From Stentor coeruleus (taxonomy: Eukaryota; Ciliophora; Heterotrichea; Heterotrichida; Stentoridae): a stretch of 39,540 nucleotides of DNA. Positions within the stretch are counted from its first letter, which is position 1. The number at the start of each line of letters is the position of its first letter. Below are positions 19,794 through 30,104 of the stretch, one piece after another. Made by a program: the position numbers and the translations under genes. A model generated the notes under the pieces. It had not been told where the DNA came from and did not search any database. It was given only the letters and a program-made list of their open reading frames with translations. Location: the NCBI GenBank assembly GCA_001970955.1, contig MPUH01000697.1, positions 1 through 39,540 of the forward strand, read 5' to 3'.

Positions 19794-21251
19794 TTACATA
19801 TTTTTAGTCATCAAACCTATAAACTCTTTCATATCAATAATCCCATCACCATTTTCATCAGCATCTGTAAGTATTTCTTTCCACACATCATCCGATTGCT
19901 CAGTTCTTTGCCCTAAAACATTTCTTATTTCATCAGCAGTTATCCCTCCACTCTGATCCAAATCAAAAATCCTAAAAGCAGCTTCTAAATTTTCTTTAGA
20001 CAAATATTTACTATAATTCATACAAGCTGATAAAAACTCAGAATAATCAATTTCCCCACTTAAATTTATATCAACTTCCTTCATAATCTTCTCTACAATT
20101 TCTTGTGCTTTGATTTCATCCATATTCTCTTTATACATATCTAATAACTCATCCTTAGAAATTTTCCCATCAGAATTTTTATCAATAACTTGAAAGGCTT
20201 CTCTAAAAAACTTGATTTCTTCATGTGAAATTATTTGTGTAGCAATAAATATATGTACTGCATCTTTGAGCTTAGCTGTACCATTGAATATTTCTAAAGA
20301 TTGTAGGGTTATAGTTAGATCTGAATTAGGGATTATTGTTTTATGATTAGAAATCCAAGTATGATTAACTGCATCTTTGGCTGAAATTCTTAATTTCGGG
20401 TTAATTTCAAGCATTTTTGTTAGTAAATTTAAAGCTTCAGGACTGACTCCAGGGAGTTTATCTGGAGTGATTTGTATTGGGCATGTTTTGACCATATGTA
20501 AAATGAGTTTAGGGTCGCTGCCTTGATAAGGAGGCTTCCCGGTTAGAAGAATAAACATTATAACCCCACAAGACCAAATATCGCATTTTTCATTGTATTC
20601 GCCTTGAAGGACTTCTGGAGCTACATAATAAGCTGAACCAAAACATCCGTTTAAATTTTTGGTTGGGTCTAGAAAACAAGAACTACCAAAATCTGCAACT
20701 TTTATCGTCAACTCACCATTTTTGTCATCTAAAAGGATATTTTCAGGCTTTAGATCTCGATGAATTACATTTTTTTCATGACAATAACATACAGCGGAAA
20801 GGATTTGATGCATTATTTTTGATGCTTGCTGCTCATTAAATCTTTTCATACTGATTATTTTTTCAAATAACTCTCCACCTTCACAATATTCCATAGAGAC
20901 GTAAAATCGCCATGAATCTTCGAAAATTTCATAACACTTTAATATGTTTGGATGATCAAGAGAAGTTAAGACACTTATTTCTTTTAGCATAAAGTCAGGG
21001 TCGATTTGTTGTTTATGAAGACCGGATTTATGTATAGTTTTTACTGCTCTTTCTTTGTTTGTTGGTAAATATTTACATAGTTTGACCTCGGCAAAAGCCC
21101 CTGCTCCTAGTTTTTTAATTTCCCGATACTGAGAAGGAAGCTTCCCTTTTTTCTTAGAAAGAAATAATCCTGGGTTTATAGACACAGCATCTGATAATCT
21201 TCTTTTACTTTTTCTTTGTGAAGACATTGATCTAGCTAAACCACACCCCAT
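19794..21251 (-). CDS. Calcium-dependent protein kinase (CDPK)
   Basis: 485 residues, intronless. The N-terminus MGCGLA has Gly2 for myristoylation and Cys3 for palmitoylation, predicting membrane attachment. Kinase domain ~43-300: GAGAFAEV loop, Lys71 in AVKTI, HRD Asp166, DFG Asp187, APE near 211. The junction/autoinhibitory segment follows (~301-345), then four EF-hands with complete 12-residue loops: 357-368, 394-405, 430-441 and 465-476, all with acidic residues at positions 1 and 12. The architecture is the canonical plant/apicomplexan/ciliate CDPK, a kinase released by calcium binding to its own calmodulin-like domain. In ciliates calcium controls ciliary beat, contraction and exocytosis, so a role there is plausible but inferred. 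Confidence 0.96.
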   Translation of the reverse strand: MGCGLARSMSSQRKSKRRLSDAVSINPGLFLSKKKGKLPSQYREIKKLGAGAFAEVKLCKYLPTNKERAVKTIHKSGLHKQQIDPDFMLKEISVLTSLDHPNILKCYEIFEDSWRFYVSMEYCEGGELFEKIISMKRFNEQQASKIMHQILSAVCYCHEKNVIHRDLKPENILLDDKNGELTIKVADFGSSCFLDPTKNLNGCFGSAYYVAPEVLQGEYNEKCDIWSCGVIMFILLTGKPPYQGSDPKLILHMVKTCPIQITPDKLPGVSPEALNLLTKMLEINPKLRISAKDAVNHTWISNHKTIIPNSDLTITLQSLEIFNGTAKLKDAVHIFIATQIISHEEIKFFREAFQVIDKNSDGKISKDELLDMYKENMDEIKAQEIVEKIMKEVDINLSGEIDYSEFLSACMNYSKYLSKENLEAAFRIFDLDQSGGITADEIRNVLGQRTEQSDDVWKEILTDADENGDGIIDMKEFIGLMTKNM

Positions 21252-22171
21252 TTATAACGTCATTATCCGAAATATTTTTAATTTTATAATATTCCCTTAT
21301 ACACTGAGAAATGCATATATAATATTTCGATCAATAACTAAAAGAAGAAAAAAATATCAAGTGCTCGGTATATATTTTATTAAAATTGATGACGATTTAT
21401 TAAAGATTTACAATAAAATAGTATACATTTAATTATAATAAATGTAGTTAATTAATTAAAAAGTTTAGGATATTTTAATACCAATAGTTATTATATTCAA
21501 ATCTATAGCAAACTTAGCTCAATTTCATATGTGTAATGCTGAAATACTATATTATTAGTATTTATCATGAAAAGTATAATTTTATCAGCTAATGAAAAAT
21601 AAAGCTTAAATTCTTTAGAACTTTTTTTAAATATAGTAAAAGTATTATTCCATAGATAATAAAAATTCATCCTAAAATCCAAATTTTCATTTAACTCGAT
21701 ATATAAACTGATATAGTCATCATATATAAACCCTTTACTATTTTTAATTCATTTCTCATAGCATAGTTTTTATATAAATAAATATTTTACTCATCCCTTA
21801 TACTATAAACCTTTTATCACTCCAAAATACAATTCTTGAAATGAAAAATCAACATAAATTCCTCATATCATTAAATTTCTAAATTAAATAGCATATCCTT
21901 AACAAATACTTAAAAATAGTAAAAAAAATCATATAAGTTTACTATAACCTATCTTAACATTAATATAACTAAAACTAATCCACATCATAAAACTATCACA
22001 TTCCATCTTCCATATATCCTAGTTATAACCTAATCAACTATAAAAAAAAACCATAACCCAACTTTTTCCATATAGCAAATCATTCAAAAAACCCAAAATT
22101 CCCATTAATCGTAATTTTCAACAAAAATAATAATCAAATGACATACAAAAAAACTAATGACATTATAAAAA
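21252..22171. other. Divergent AT-rich intergenic region
   Basis: Lies between the CDPK and dynein light chain starts. The right half (about 21800-22140) is C-over-G rich, as usual upstream of a plus-strand gene. No further gene, RNA or repeat identified. Confidence 0.5.
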
Positions 22172-22513
22172 ATGCAAAGCCTTGAAAAAACTGTATTCTA
22201 TATATAGAAAGAAGAGCTTAAAGATATATTAGAAAATCTTGTTCAAGCTTTGGCAATGAGTAGACAATATTGGACTGAAGATGAAATAACTCAACTATCA
22301 AATGAAGTTCCTCAAAAAGTTGTAGAAGAACTTTATTCAAGAAATAAGAATTTCAAGTACTGTGCAGCTTGCACGATTACAAAAAAGACTCAGAGTTCTT
22401 TGCATGTAAACTCGGCTTGCATTTGGAATGCAGATAGAGATTGTTTTATTTCAACCCAAGCAGAAAACTCATTGTTTTTCTGTATAGTCAATGTATTTGC
22501 GGTTGGCATTTAA
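22172..22513 (+). CDS. DYNLT: Dynein light chain, Tctex type (DYNLT)
   Basis: 108 residues, usual for the family (~110), after removing a 15-nt phase-0 intron at 22193-22207 (GTATTCTATATATAG). Exon 1 is only seven codons (MQSLEKT). Family landmarks: FKYCAACTITKKTQSSLHVNSACIWNADRD corresponds to FKY-x-V-T-C-V-I-x-Q-K-x-G-A-G-L-H-x-A-S-S-C-F-W-D in animal DYNLT1 and ends in a beta strand FFCIVNVFAVGI. These light chains dimerise on the intermediate chain of cytoplasmic or axonemal dynein. Without the intron the protein would lack its first helix and have no proper start, so the splice is well supported. Confidence 0.9.
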
Positions 22514-23229
22514 GACTATTTAGTTAAGAAATCATATTAAAAGATGATATTTTGTTATTAGGTTGGTTGTAGGGTTAGAATATTATTTTTAGGAATAAAG
22601 ATATATGAGAAACAGGCTTAGGAAAGGTTGTGTAGGTTTTTTTGGGTTTTAGATGTGTGAAATTGAGAATATATGAAAGGTTTTAGAGTTAGTAATAATT
22701 TGTATTGATTTTATATAAAATGTTATGGTCTTTTGATGTAGGAGCTGAATTTAAAGTACGAAGGAAGAAGATAATGATAAGGGTGTTGTTTGGGTTTATG
22801 ATATATTGAGAAGGGGGGTAAGCAGATTAAAAAGTATTTATGATAATACATAATAGGTTAATAAGTATTATTACTTGTGACCTTTTAATAGTGAAATCTT
22901 GTATAAATCAAGATAATTTTACTTTAAACTCTTTAGAATATTTTCTAGCCTTGATTATATGTTTTTTACAATAAATAATAGCTAGTAGCCTTTTCAAATC
23001 ATATATCAAAATTTCACATATTCATTTCTTTTTACATATTTATTATGTAACTATCTAATATTTCTTTATATTTAATATTAAACCTAAAGCTCAATAAAAT
23101 CTGTTCATGAACTATTTAGTGACATCATTACCTTTTCAATAATCATTCTTTCTAAAATCATAATTCTAATAAAAATCTAATTTATCATTGTTATAATATT
23201 AAATTATATATAGCGCTAAATTTTTACTT
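22514..23229. other. Convergent intergenic region
   Basis: G-rich on the plus strand after the dynein gene (22560-22830), then AT-rich, with C over G near 23100-23200. Only short open frames under 25 codons. Nothing else seen. Confidence 0.5.
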
Positions 23230-23448
23230 CTATTCTACATGATTTTTCCACGATATATAACTTGTGTTATTTGAGTATGAAGGAAGAGATAGAGAAATAG
23301 CATCACTTTCATAATCAATCTGCGAGTTACTTGAAGATACTTTACTAAGACTATCATTCTTGTTTTCTGAGTTTTCTATAAGAGTAGAAAGCATTTCTTT
23401 ATCCAAACCTGTTTCCGGGTAAATTGTTGATGAGATACAGCAGCCCAT
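23230..23448 (-). CDS. Small acylated membrane-associated protein (72 aa)
   Basis: 72 residues starting MGCCISSTIYPETG. Gly2 followed by Cys3 and Cys4 is a strong myristoyl-plus-dipalmitoyl signal, so the protein should sit on the inner face of a membrane. The rest is Ser/Asn/Asp-rich and probably disordered, with no domain. Similar tiny dual-acylated proteins occur in ciliates and apicomplexans, often as anchors or phosphoproteins. It ends in TAG. It precedes STI1 on the opposite-end side of a ~300-bp gap and shares its strand. No function can be assigned. Confidence 0.65.
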   Translation of the reverse strand: MGCCISSTIYPETGLDKEMLSTLIENSENKNDSLSKVSSSNSQIDYESDAISLSLPSYSNNTSYISWKNHVE

Positions 23449-23753
23449 AATAATTATAATAATTCAAATATTAGTAAATAAATAGTTTTATAAAATTGTA
23501 TATAAGTAGTAAATATCTTTACTGGAATTTAATTATAAATATCACAATTATTTTATACAAGTCATAAACATCAGCATCCTTATTTTTTTTCGCCTTTGCA
23601 AATCCTTCTTTATAAGATTTTCTTATAATTTCAATAATCTATACACCCCATAAAAACCAATAAAACTAATCTGCTAAACTAAAATCCAAACCCTTCACTT
23701 TTCATAAAAACTTATCATAAACCATATCATCCATAAGCATCCATAATCTTTAA
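23449..23753. other. Intergenic between STI1 stop and the acylated protein start
   Basis: Short AT-rich region; C-rich on the plus strand at 23640-23750 (after the minus-strand STI1 stop). No feature seen. Confidence 0.5.
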
Positions 23754-25016
23754 CTAACCTAATCTAATAACTCCAGCAGCAGCAAGCTTGCTCAATGCAG
23801 CCATGATTTTCGGATCTCGCAAATACCCTTGTGAACCATTGGGGGGCTCTTGTAAATCCTTAAGCACTTGTTGTATAGTCGGATATCTCAATATTCCTTG
23901 TATTTCAGGGTCAGCCATAGCATGTCTCTTCCCCTCCTCATCAGGTTTATCACTAGTAGAATTAATAGCTGCCATAACTTTCTGATTCCCTTCTTTAGCT
24001 TCATCATTATTAGGATCTAACTGAAGAACTTTCTGAAAAGTTTCAGTACTTTTATGGTATTCTTTTAGCATATAATGAACATTTCCTTTTCTTACTAAAG
24101 CTCTTATGTGATTTGGTTCTAATTCAAGTGCTTTATCAACATCAACTAAAGCTCTAGAAAACTCCATGAGCTTAATATATCATGTGGCTCTGTTTGAATA
24201 AAACTTTGCCCCTTTAGGATTTCTTTTAATAGCTTCAGTGTATTTTTCTATAGCTCCAGGGAAGTTACCTTGTTTGAAAATATCATATGCTTCTTTGTTT
24301 ACTTCTTCAGCTATTTCAGGGTTTATATATTGTTCCTCTTCTTTTTTTTTCTTAAGTTTTTCTAAATCTCTTAATGTGAATTTGAGTTTATAGTCTTTAC
24401 ATACCCCAAGAGATGATTTTATTGCGACTATAGCTCTGTCTAGATCCCCAAGTTGCTGTAAAGCTAAGCCTTTTCTTGACATTGCCCTAGCTAGTTTTTC
24501 TAAGTCTGAGTGAGTTTCTCTAGCTTTTTTCATGGCTTCTTCACATACTTCAATGCATATGTGATATTCTTTCATAGCAAAATATACTGCAGCTTTGTGG
24601 TTTATGAAGGTTACTTCATTTGGGTTAAGTTCTAAAGCTTTATCATAATATTCAAGAGCTAATTGCCAATTCTTTTTTTTATAAGCTTCGTTGCCTTGTT
24701 TTTTAAACTCTTCAGCCTGTTCTTGTGTGGTCAATTCTCTTGGTGGTGTAGGGTCATGATGTGGTTCTTTATGGAATCCATGAGGAGCAGCGCCAGTATT
24801 ACTAAAGTCTATGTTTAGAAGAACGCTTAAACAGTCTGAAAAACGAGGGTGTTGAAGAAGCATGCTGATCATTTGAGGGTTTAGTTTGATTAATTGGATC
24901 ATTGCTTGGAAATCCTGTTGTTGGAAGTATGCAGCAGTTTTTGGGTGGGCTCTAAGCTTTGCCAGGTTTTTTTCGTTGAACATGTTAGCCATAGGGTTCG
25001 CGTAGGTCTCAGCCAT
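23754..25016 (-). CDS. STI1: STI1/HOP Hsp70-Hsp90 co-chaperone with in-frame TGA
   Basis: 420 codons from ATG 25016 to TAG 23754. The order is DP1 (DFQAMIQLIKLNPQMISMLLQHPRF, ~35-65), TPR2A (~100-215), TPR2B (~235-345) and DP2 with the hallmark AMADPEIQGIL (~365-420). The N-terminal TPR1 of animal and yeast STI1 is absent; an in-frame TAA lies just upstream of the start. A TGA at 24182-24180 (codon 279) interrupts TPR2B: NRAT-[TGA]-YIKLMEFSRAL. The frame is the same on both sides, no GT donor is close enough for an intron covering it, and homologues have Cys here (NRAACYTKL). It may be a base error, a polymorphism, recoding, or a real break that truncates the protein before DP2. STI1 is normally intact and single-copy, which favours error or recoding. 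Confidence 0.88.
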
Positions 25017-26809
25017 TCTAGAATTTCTAAATATGGAATCTTAATAGATGTGTTTTATGAGTAAAAAGGATATGAAAACTAGGTTTCTCAGAATCTAAAA
25101 AATAAGCAAGGAAGAGTATTATATAAGTATTAAATATTAGTTTTTGTGGTATTTTTGTATTATTTACTTTAGGTTGTTGTGGTGGAATTTAGATATTTTG
25201 AATTTAGGGTTTTTATATTTGGATATACTGGGAAGAAAAGAAGTGGTTAGATATAAATTTATGATGCTAGGCTTGTGGTAAAAATAGGAAAAAGATTGCC
25301 AGGGTTAAGCTTAGGATCTATTTGGGAGTTGAGGAATATGTGAATTTGTAATGAATAATATTTTCTGAGAAAAAGCATGTATGGGTTTATTTTATTAGGA
25401 TATGATCGCTGATGATTTTGGTCCTATAACCTGAAAAATATGATAAAAAGTAGTAGTTTTACCTTTTTAAATTTGGTAGCATTAGTTTAAGTTATGTAAA
25501 ATCCAATTATGTAAATATATAAATTATTTTAAGTATGAATAATGACTTGATGCTTTTAAGCAGATAAGATCAGAATAATTATATGAAATAAAATAAAAAT
25601 TATATTTTACATAATATTTATGATTGCAACCGTAATAGAGTATACAAAAATAAAATCACCACCCAACAGGTAAAAAAACTAAATCCAAGCATCGTAAAAA
25701 TATCAAAATTGGGAAATTTTTAACCAAAATTTAATAATCCTTCTCTACCTTTCGAAGATAATTTAAGCATATAATCTATTAATCTTAGACTAAACGAACT
25801 TTCTGCTGATGAAGATACACAATATGGTAAAAAACTGTATAATAATTCGCCTTATAATTAACCTTAAAACTGAAATCATTCATTTCCTAATGAAAAGCAT
25901 TTCTCAAAAGCATAAAAATCATCTTCTATAAAAGCTAAAATTAAATAATAAATAAAATTCACTTATGATTTATAAAAGTCCCCATACGATTATCATACAT
26001 TTCACACGTTCATCAACACATATTTCTTCTCTTTCAATAAAACCTCTTCAAGACTTTATAATTCCATATTTTCTATCTATTTTAAAAGCAATTATCCTCT
26101 AATTATTCTTCATATACTTAATTGATATATGAGATAAAAATTTTAGCCTCGAATTTTCTATTTTCCAACCATCTTCTACAAAATAAAAATACCAAAACTA
26201 CTTATACAGTTATTATACATATAAAACCCAAAACTTTCCAACAATTTTTCCCTATCCTCAAGACAGAAGCTATAGAATATATTTCCTCCGCTATTCCCAG
26301 AAAGTATAATCAAAATATAATAAAAAAATAAGATATAGTTAAACAAATAATTCTTTACTTTTAGGGGTATTTTCTTATTTATATTCGAAAATTTTTGGGA
26401 TAAGTAAAGTTTTATATAAAGAAATATTATGATATATATTATTATTATTTAGAAAAACAATCTCGATAAGTAATTTTTTATTTACAGAAATATTATGATA
26501 TATTTTAATATTATTGAGTAACAAGCTCCAAATAAATTATTTTTACTGATTTTGATCTAATTTATATATAAATGTTACTGATTTTAGATTTTTTTTGATA
26601 TATGATATTTGGTATATTAGAATTTATTAGTATATTATTGTTTCTGATTTTAGATTTTATTGATATATGATTTTAACTGATTTTAGATTTTGTAAGTAAT
26701 AATTATATCATTCACTGATATGTTAACGAATATTTTAAAGCTTATGATGATTTATCCCATCCCCATTCACTAAAAAATATTTTTTATGTAATTATCTTGT
26801 AAAAGAAAA
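25017..26809. other. 1.8-kb intergenic region with AT-rich degenerate repeats
   Basis: Divergent region between STI1 and the LRR gene. 25025-25400 is G-rich on the plus strand, as expected upstream of a minus-strand gene; ~25900-26330 is C-rich and G-poor. Further right it becomes extremely AT-rich with repeated motifs. An open frame at 26122-26331 has no ATG at its beginning and a Lys/Asn/Ile composition expected of non-coding AT-rich DNA. I could not identify an RNA gene. Confidence 0.45.
26575..26695. repeat. Degenerate tandem repeats (CTGATTTTAGATTTT)
   Basis: Three copies of CTGATTTTAGATTTT start near 26578, 26644 and 26677, two of them followed by TTGATATATGAT; a weaker relative (CTGATTTTGATCTAATTT) is near 26547. 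Further left, GAAATATTATGATATAT occurs near 26423 and 26488. Confidence 0.6.
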
Positions 26810-28212
26810 ATGAATGCAAGGTTTTCCTGTCATCATGAAAAGTGTGGAAGCGTTTTCCAAAAAGAAGAAGACCTCCAAATCCACTTAGAGTACAAACACA
26901 TTGAGCAGCAATACAAAGAACCACCTGATGATACAAATGAATTCCAAGAAAGAATCATGAAAAAACTTTTCGGTCAAAAAAACTCTAAACCCATCCCCCA
27001 AAACACAGAAACTCTCTCAAAAACCCTAATTCTCAAATCTTCAGGTCAAGAATCACTTGAAGACATAACAGAAGTAATATCCAAAAATCCACCAAATCCC
27101 TAAAAAAAACTCATATTTCCAATAAAAAAATTCTNTCAGGTCAAGAATCACTTGAAGACATAACAGAAGTAATATCCAAACAGTTAATCCTCCGAGGTAA
27201 AAATCTTAAAGAGTTCATCTCGAACAGTACAATTGATCTAAACGACTTAGCAAGCCTTGAATACTTATCCTTATCCCACAATTCTTTAACAAAAATTGAT
27301 GGAATCACATGTTTACTAGGTCTTCGTGAACTAAATCTAAACAATAACAACCTAATCGACATATCATCTATAAAAAACCTAATCCAACTCATAAGGCTAT
27401 TTTTATCCAATAACCAAATCCTAACAATAACACCTTTAAAATCCTTAAAACAACTAATTGAACTAACTATAAATAGCAATCATATTACCGACTTAGATTC
27501 TACATTAAAAACCCTTGAAGATCTTAATAAACTCAAGTCTTTAGATATACATCCAAACCCTTTTACTATTCAAAATCCTAACACTAAATATAAAATACTA
27601 CATAAACTTAAACTAGAAACTTTAGATGGGGATTTAGTATCTGATACAGATAAACAAATTACTTTTAATATACTTGGGGATACTGATGAATATGTATCTA
27701 AGAGTATTATTGGTAGATTAAGAGCTAATAATGATACTCAAGGAAATAATGAAAGAAAAATCTTATCTCAAGAAATTGAAAGGCTTAAAAAACAGATTAA
27801 AGAAATTAGTAAAGAAAGAGATATACTAACTGAAGAGAAATCTAAAATTAAGAAAGAAGATGTTAGAGCTTTAAAAGATGAGAATTTGAAGTTGAAAAAA
27901 GAAGTTGCTAATATGTATTTGTTATTAGATGAAATTAATGTTTTAAAAGAAAAATTACGTGAAGGACTTGGGAGTTATGCTAGTGATATTTATGAGGAAA
28001 ATCAAAGACTTAGGACTAGGGTTCTTGAAATGGAGAAAAAACAAGAAGATGATATTTTGTTTAGAGAATCTAGTATTAATGCTGGGTTTACACCTGCTAC
28101 AGTAAGAGTAAAAGAACCTGAGAATAAAGAATTGGGGTTTACTGAAAGGAATAACCGAGTGCTTGCAAGTCTTGAAAGCAAAGTGAAGAATTTTAAAAAA
28201 CATGGGAAATAA
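26810..28212 (+). CDS. C2H2 finger + leucine-rich repeat + coiled-coil protein (broken by a gap scar)
   Basis: As given, the frame from ATG 26810 stops at 27101-27103, but the same protein resumes in another frame after the N at 27135. Skipping one copy of a 45-bp duplication (joining 27085 to 27181) yields one continuous frame of 435 residues. Order: a single C2H2 finger (CHHEKCGSVFQKEEDLQIHLEYKH, 7-30), a charged linker, four to five LRRs of the SDS22/ciliary type (LEYLSLSHNSLTKIDGI, LRELNLNNNNLIDISSI, LIRLFLSNNQILTITPL), an LRR cap (PNPFTIQNPNTKYKIL), then a long Lys/Glu coiled coil (~285-400). Such LRR-coiled-coil proteins are common at cilia and basal bodies, which would suit a ciliate, but that is inference. 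Most of the LRR part has no ATG of its own and is easily missed. Confidence 0.8.
27041..27180 (+). repeat. 45-bp direct repeat around an N: probable assembly scar
   Basis: 27041-27085 and 27136-27180 are identical over 45 bases. Between them lie 49 bases of unrelated sequence and a single N at 27135. Removing 95 bases restores the reading frame. The N and the exact overlap suggest two contig ends joined without merging. Confidence 0.85.
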
Positions 28213-28543
28213 GGTGTTATTGATAAACTAGGGTAATAAAAGTGAATTCTTGGGTTATTAATTAGCATTAAAATCTTTTTGTCACTCTAGGAGAAAACAT
28301 ATTTTTTGTTTTTTTTATAATCAAAAATGCAATCGCAAGCCCAAAAATACAATAAAATGTGTAAATTCATACACTAATTCAATTATCAGTTTTTTTTTCA
28401 TAATCTCCAAAGCATTGGTAAGTAAATAATATTAACTTATAGCCTATTCTAAAAATAAAATTTATCTTTCTTACCAAAATCTTACTTATAATCATCACTC
28501 AGTATATCATTACGCGGTAAGCTAATATGGGTTATAATAAAAA
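28213..28543. other. Intergenic, no gene seen
   Basis: AT-rich, between two plus-strand genes. An ATG at 28528 opens a 13-codon frame overlapping the next start and could act as a uORF. Confidence 0.4.
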
Positions 28544-29059
28544 ATGGAATCAGAGCATAAAGACTTAGAAGTCTTAGCATCCATCGGGACTGTAGACGAG
28601 CATCATGTGCATCATGAGCCAGAAAAGCCTGTTGGAATAAAAGTGAGCGACAGCGACTTTGATCACTTGAAAAAATCTGATGAGCCAAGTCCTAAAGAGG
28701 ATAAAAAAGAACACATCGAAACAGCTGATCATGCATTTAAAGCCCTGGCTAAAGGGAATGAAGAGAATAAGCTTGATGAAAAACCTGAGGAAAAAGTTAT
28801 TCCAAGAAAAAGCTCAAGTAGTAGTAGCAGTGTTGATAGTATAATTAAAGAACTTATACCTCCTCAAAATGATCATGTAGAAGAGCAGGACAAACCGAAT
28901 ATGGAAGAGCCTTTGAAACAGTCGAAAATGGATTTTATTAAATCAAAAATCCCAGAGTCGATAAAAAGTATCAATAAAAAGACTTTGATTAGTACTGCAA
29001 CAGCTGTTTCGATAGCGCTTATTGCTGGAGCAGTCTTTAAGTGGAAGAAAAGAAGATAA
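28544..29059 (+). CDS. Tail-anchored acidic protein
   Basis: 171 residues, intronless, no recognised family. The first ~140 residues are highly charged and low-complexity: a His-rich patch (DEHHVHHEPEKP), Asp/Glu/Lys stretches and a poly-Ser run (KSSSSSSSVDS, ~89-98). The end is one hydrophobic segment (TLISTATAVSIALIAGAVF) followed by KWKKRR, the pattern of a C-terminal tail anchor with a basic lumenal/intermembrane tip, consistent with ER, mitochondrial outer membrane or peroxisome. The 3' flank is strongly G-rich (29101-29160: 18 G, 1 C), as after other genes here. The N-terminal part probably faces the cytosol and is disordered. Confidence 0.7.
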   Translation: MESEHKDLEVLASIGTVDEHHVHHEPEKPVGIKVSDSDFDHLKKSDEPSPKEDKKEHIETADHAFKALAKGNEENKLDEKPEEKVIPRKSSSSSSSVDSIIKELIPPQNDHVEEQDKPNMEEPLKQSKMDFIKSKIPESIKSINKKTLISTATAVSIALIAGAVFKWKKRR

Positions 29060-29609
29060 GATTTAGGTAATTCGCTTTTGGATAAGGTTTATGATTTTTT
29101 TTTTTTTTGGGGTATTGATGATAGAGGCAGGTAAAATTAGGTGTATGGAAATGGATTTTAAGAATAGTGGATATTTTTGTTAAGAATATTAGACTGGATT
29201 TTTATATAATGGGAAATAGTATATGAAATGTTTTTGTGTAGTGTGGAAATGATAATCTATACGTTTTGTTTAAATTGTATATGAATGATAATTATTTTTT
29301 AATGAAATTTTGTGTATAAGATAATATTTTAGTGCATTTAAGATATAAATATATTAGATCTTTTATACACAAATTTTATAAAAGAATAAGAAAACACAGC
29401 AGAAATCTGGACATTAAAATATAATGCGATATTTTCGTGTTATCCATATAACAATATAATAAAAAACGAAATGAGGTAAAAAATGAAATCAATCAAAAAA
29501 TTTGCAACAGGCAAAAAAAGGCATCAAAAGTTTTTTATCACATTAAGATTTTTATAAAACAATCATTAAACCCTTGATGATTTACAATACCTGTTGCCAG
29601 AAAAAGGTT
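29060..29609. other. Convergent intergenic region
   Basis: G-rich on the left after the tail-anchored gene, mixed AT-rich on the right. No gene or RNA seen. Confidence 0.5.
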
Positions 29610-30104
29610 TTATTTAGGATTAGTAAGGTCTATTATGGGATTTTGGATTATCTGAACTCGGTCTAGTGGCCAGACTATAGCTTCGACAGTCCCTTCAATT
29701 GTCGCTAAAGGGACCTAAATATAAATTACCGCATGACTAGGTGTATCTGATCCACTAACCCATGCATGGCCTGACTGAACAAATACAAACCCCCCAGGAC
29801 TTGGACACCATTCTCCTTCTATACATTCAACTTTTCTATACACTCGTCGATAATCAGGGGTAATAACTCTTACCAGCTTATCTTTTATGCTTTTAGGCTT
29901 GTAGTTATCTCCTAGTATTTTTACTAATACATAATCATCTTCTATAAAACTTGTTGATGTTTCTAAGTATTTGTTCAGTATAGGAAAGAAACTTGCATCT
30001 TTAACTCGGCCTTTATAGAAATTACTGATTGAGTAGAAATCGTGGTTGATGACTAAGATAAACGGAGCAATTAGTAATCCTGTTTTGATCGCCTTGATTG
30101 CCAT
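29610..30104 (-). CDS. IMP2: Mitochondrial inner membrane protease subunit 2-like (S26 peptidase)
   Basis: 159 residues with a 15-nt phase-0 intron at 29715-29729 (GTAATTTATATTTAG) just before the last 34 codons; the splice restores the family's C-terminal block (PLATIEGTVEAIVWPLDRVQ, compare G-P-V-x-L-G-L...LWPPERWQ in IMP2). An N-terminal hydrophobic segment (GLLIAPFILVINHDFYSI) anchors the protein. The catalytic Ser motif is KDASFFPILN (Ser38; family GASMQPSLN). The box with the catalytic Lys reads VYRKVECIEGE against IIKRVIALEGD in IMP2, so the Lys is Arg90 and the neighbouring Arg is Lys91. The SGSDTPSHA box is conserved. IMP cleaves presequences of intermembrane-space proteins. Activity is uncertain because of the swap. 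Confidence 0.87.

Noticed and set aside
24168..24240. A 15-nt intron removing the STI1 TGA
   Set aside because: No GT donor lies between the conserved NRA residues and the TGA. The nearest GT...AG segment removes conserved residues and leaves the TGA in frame.
25396..25435. Possible C/D box snoRNA (CTGATGA and CTGA)
   Set aside because: Boxes only about 30 nt apart, imperfect box C, no terminal stem.
26122..26331. 69-codon open frame
   Set aside because: No ATG at its beginning, composition of AT-rich non-coding DNA, no recognisable features.
27041..27180. Direct repeat as a transposon target-site duplication
   Set aside because: The 49 intervening bases plus N carry no inverted ends or ORF, and 45 bp is too long for a target duplication; an assembly join explains it better.
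27141..27479. 112-codon minus-strand open frame
   Set aside because: Antisense shadow of the LRR coding sequence, whose plus frame has clear LRR periodicity.
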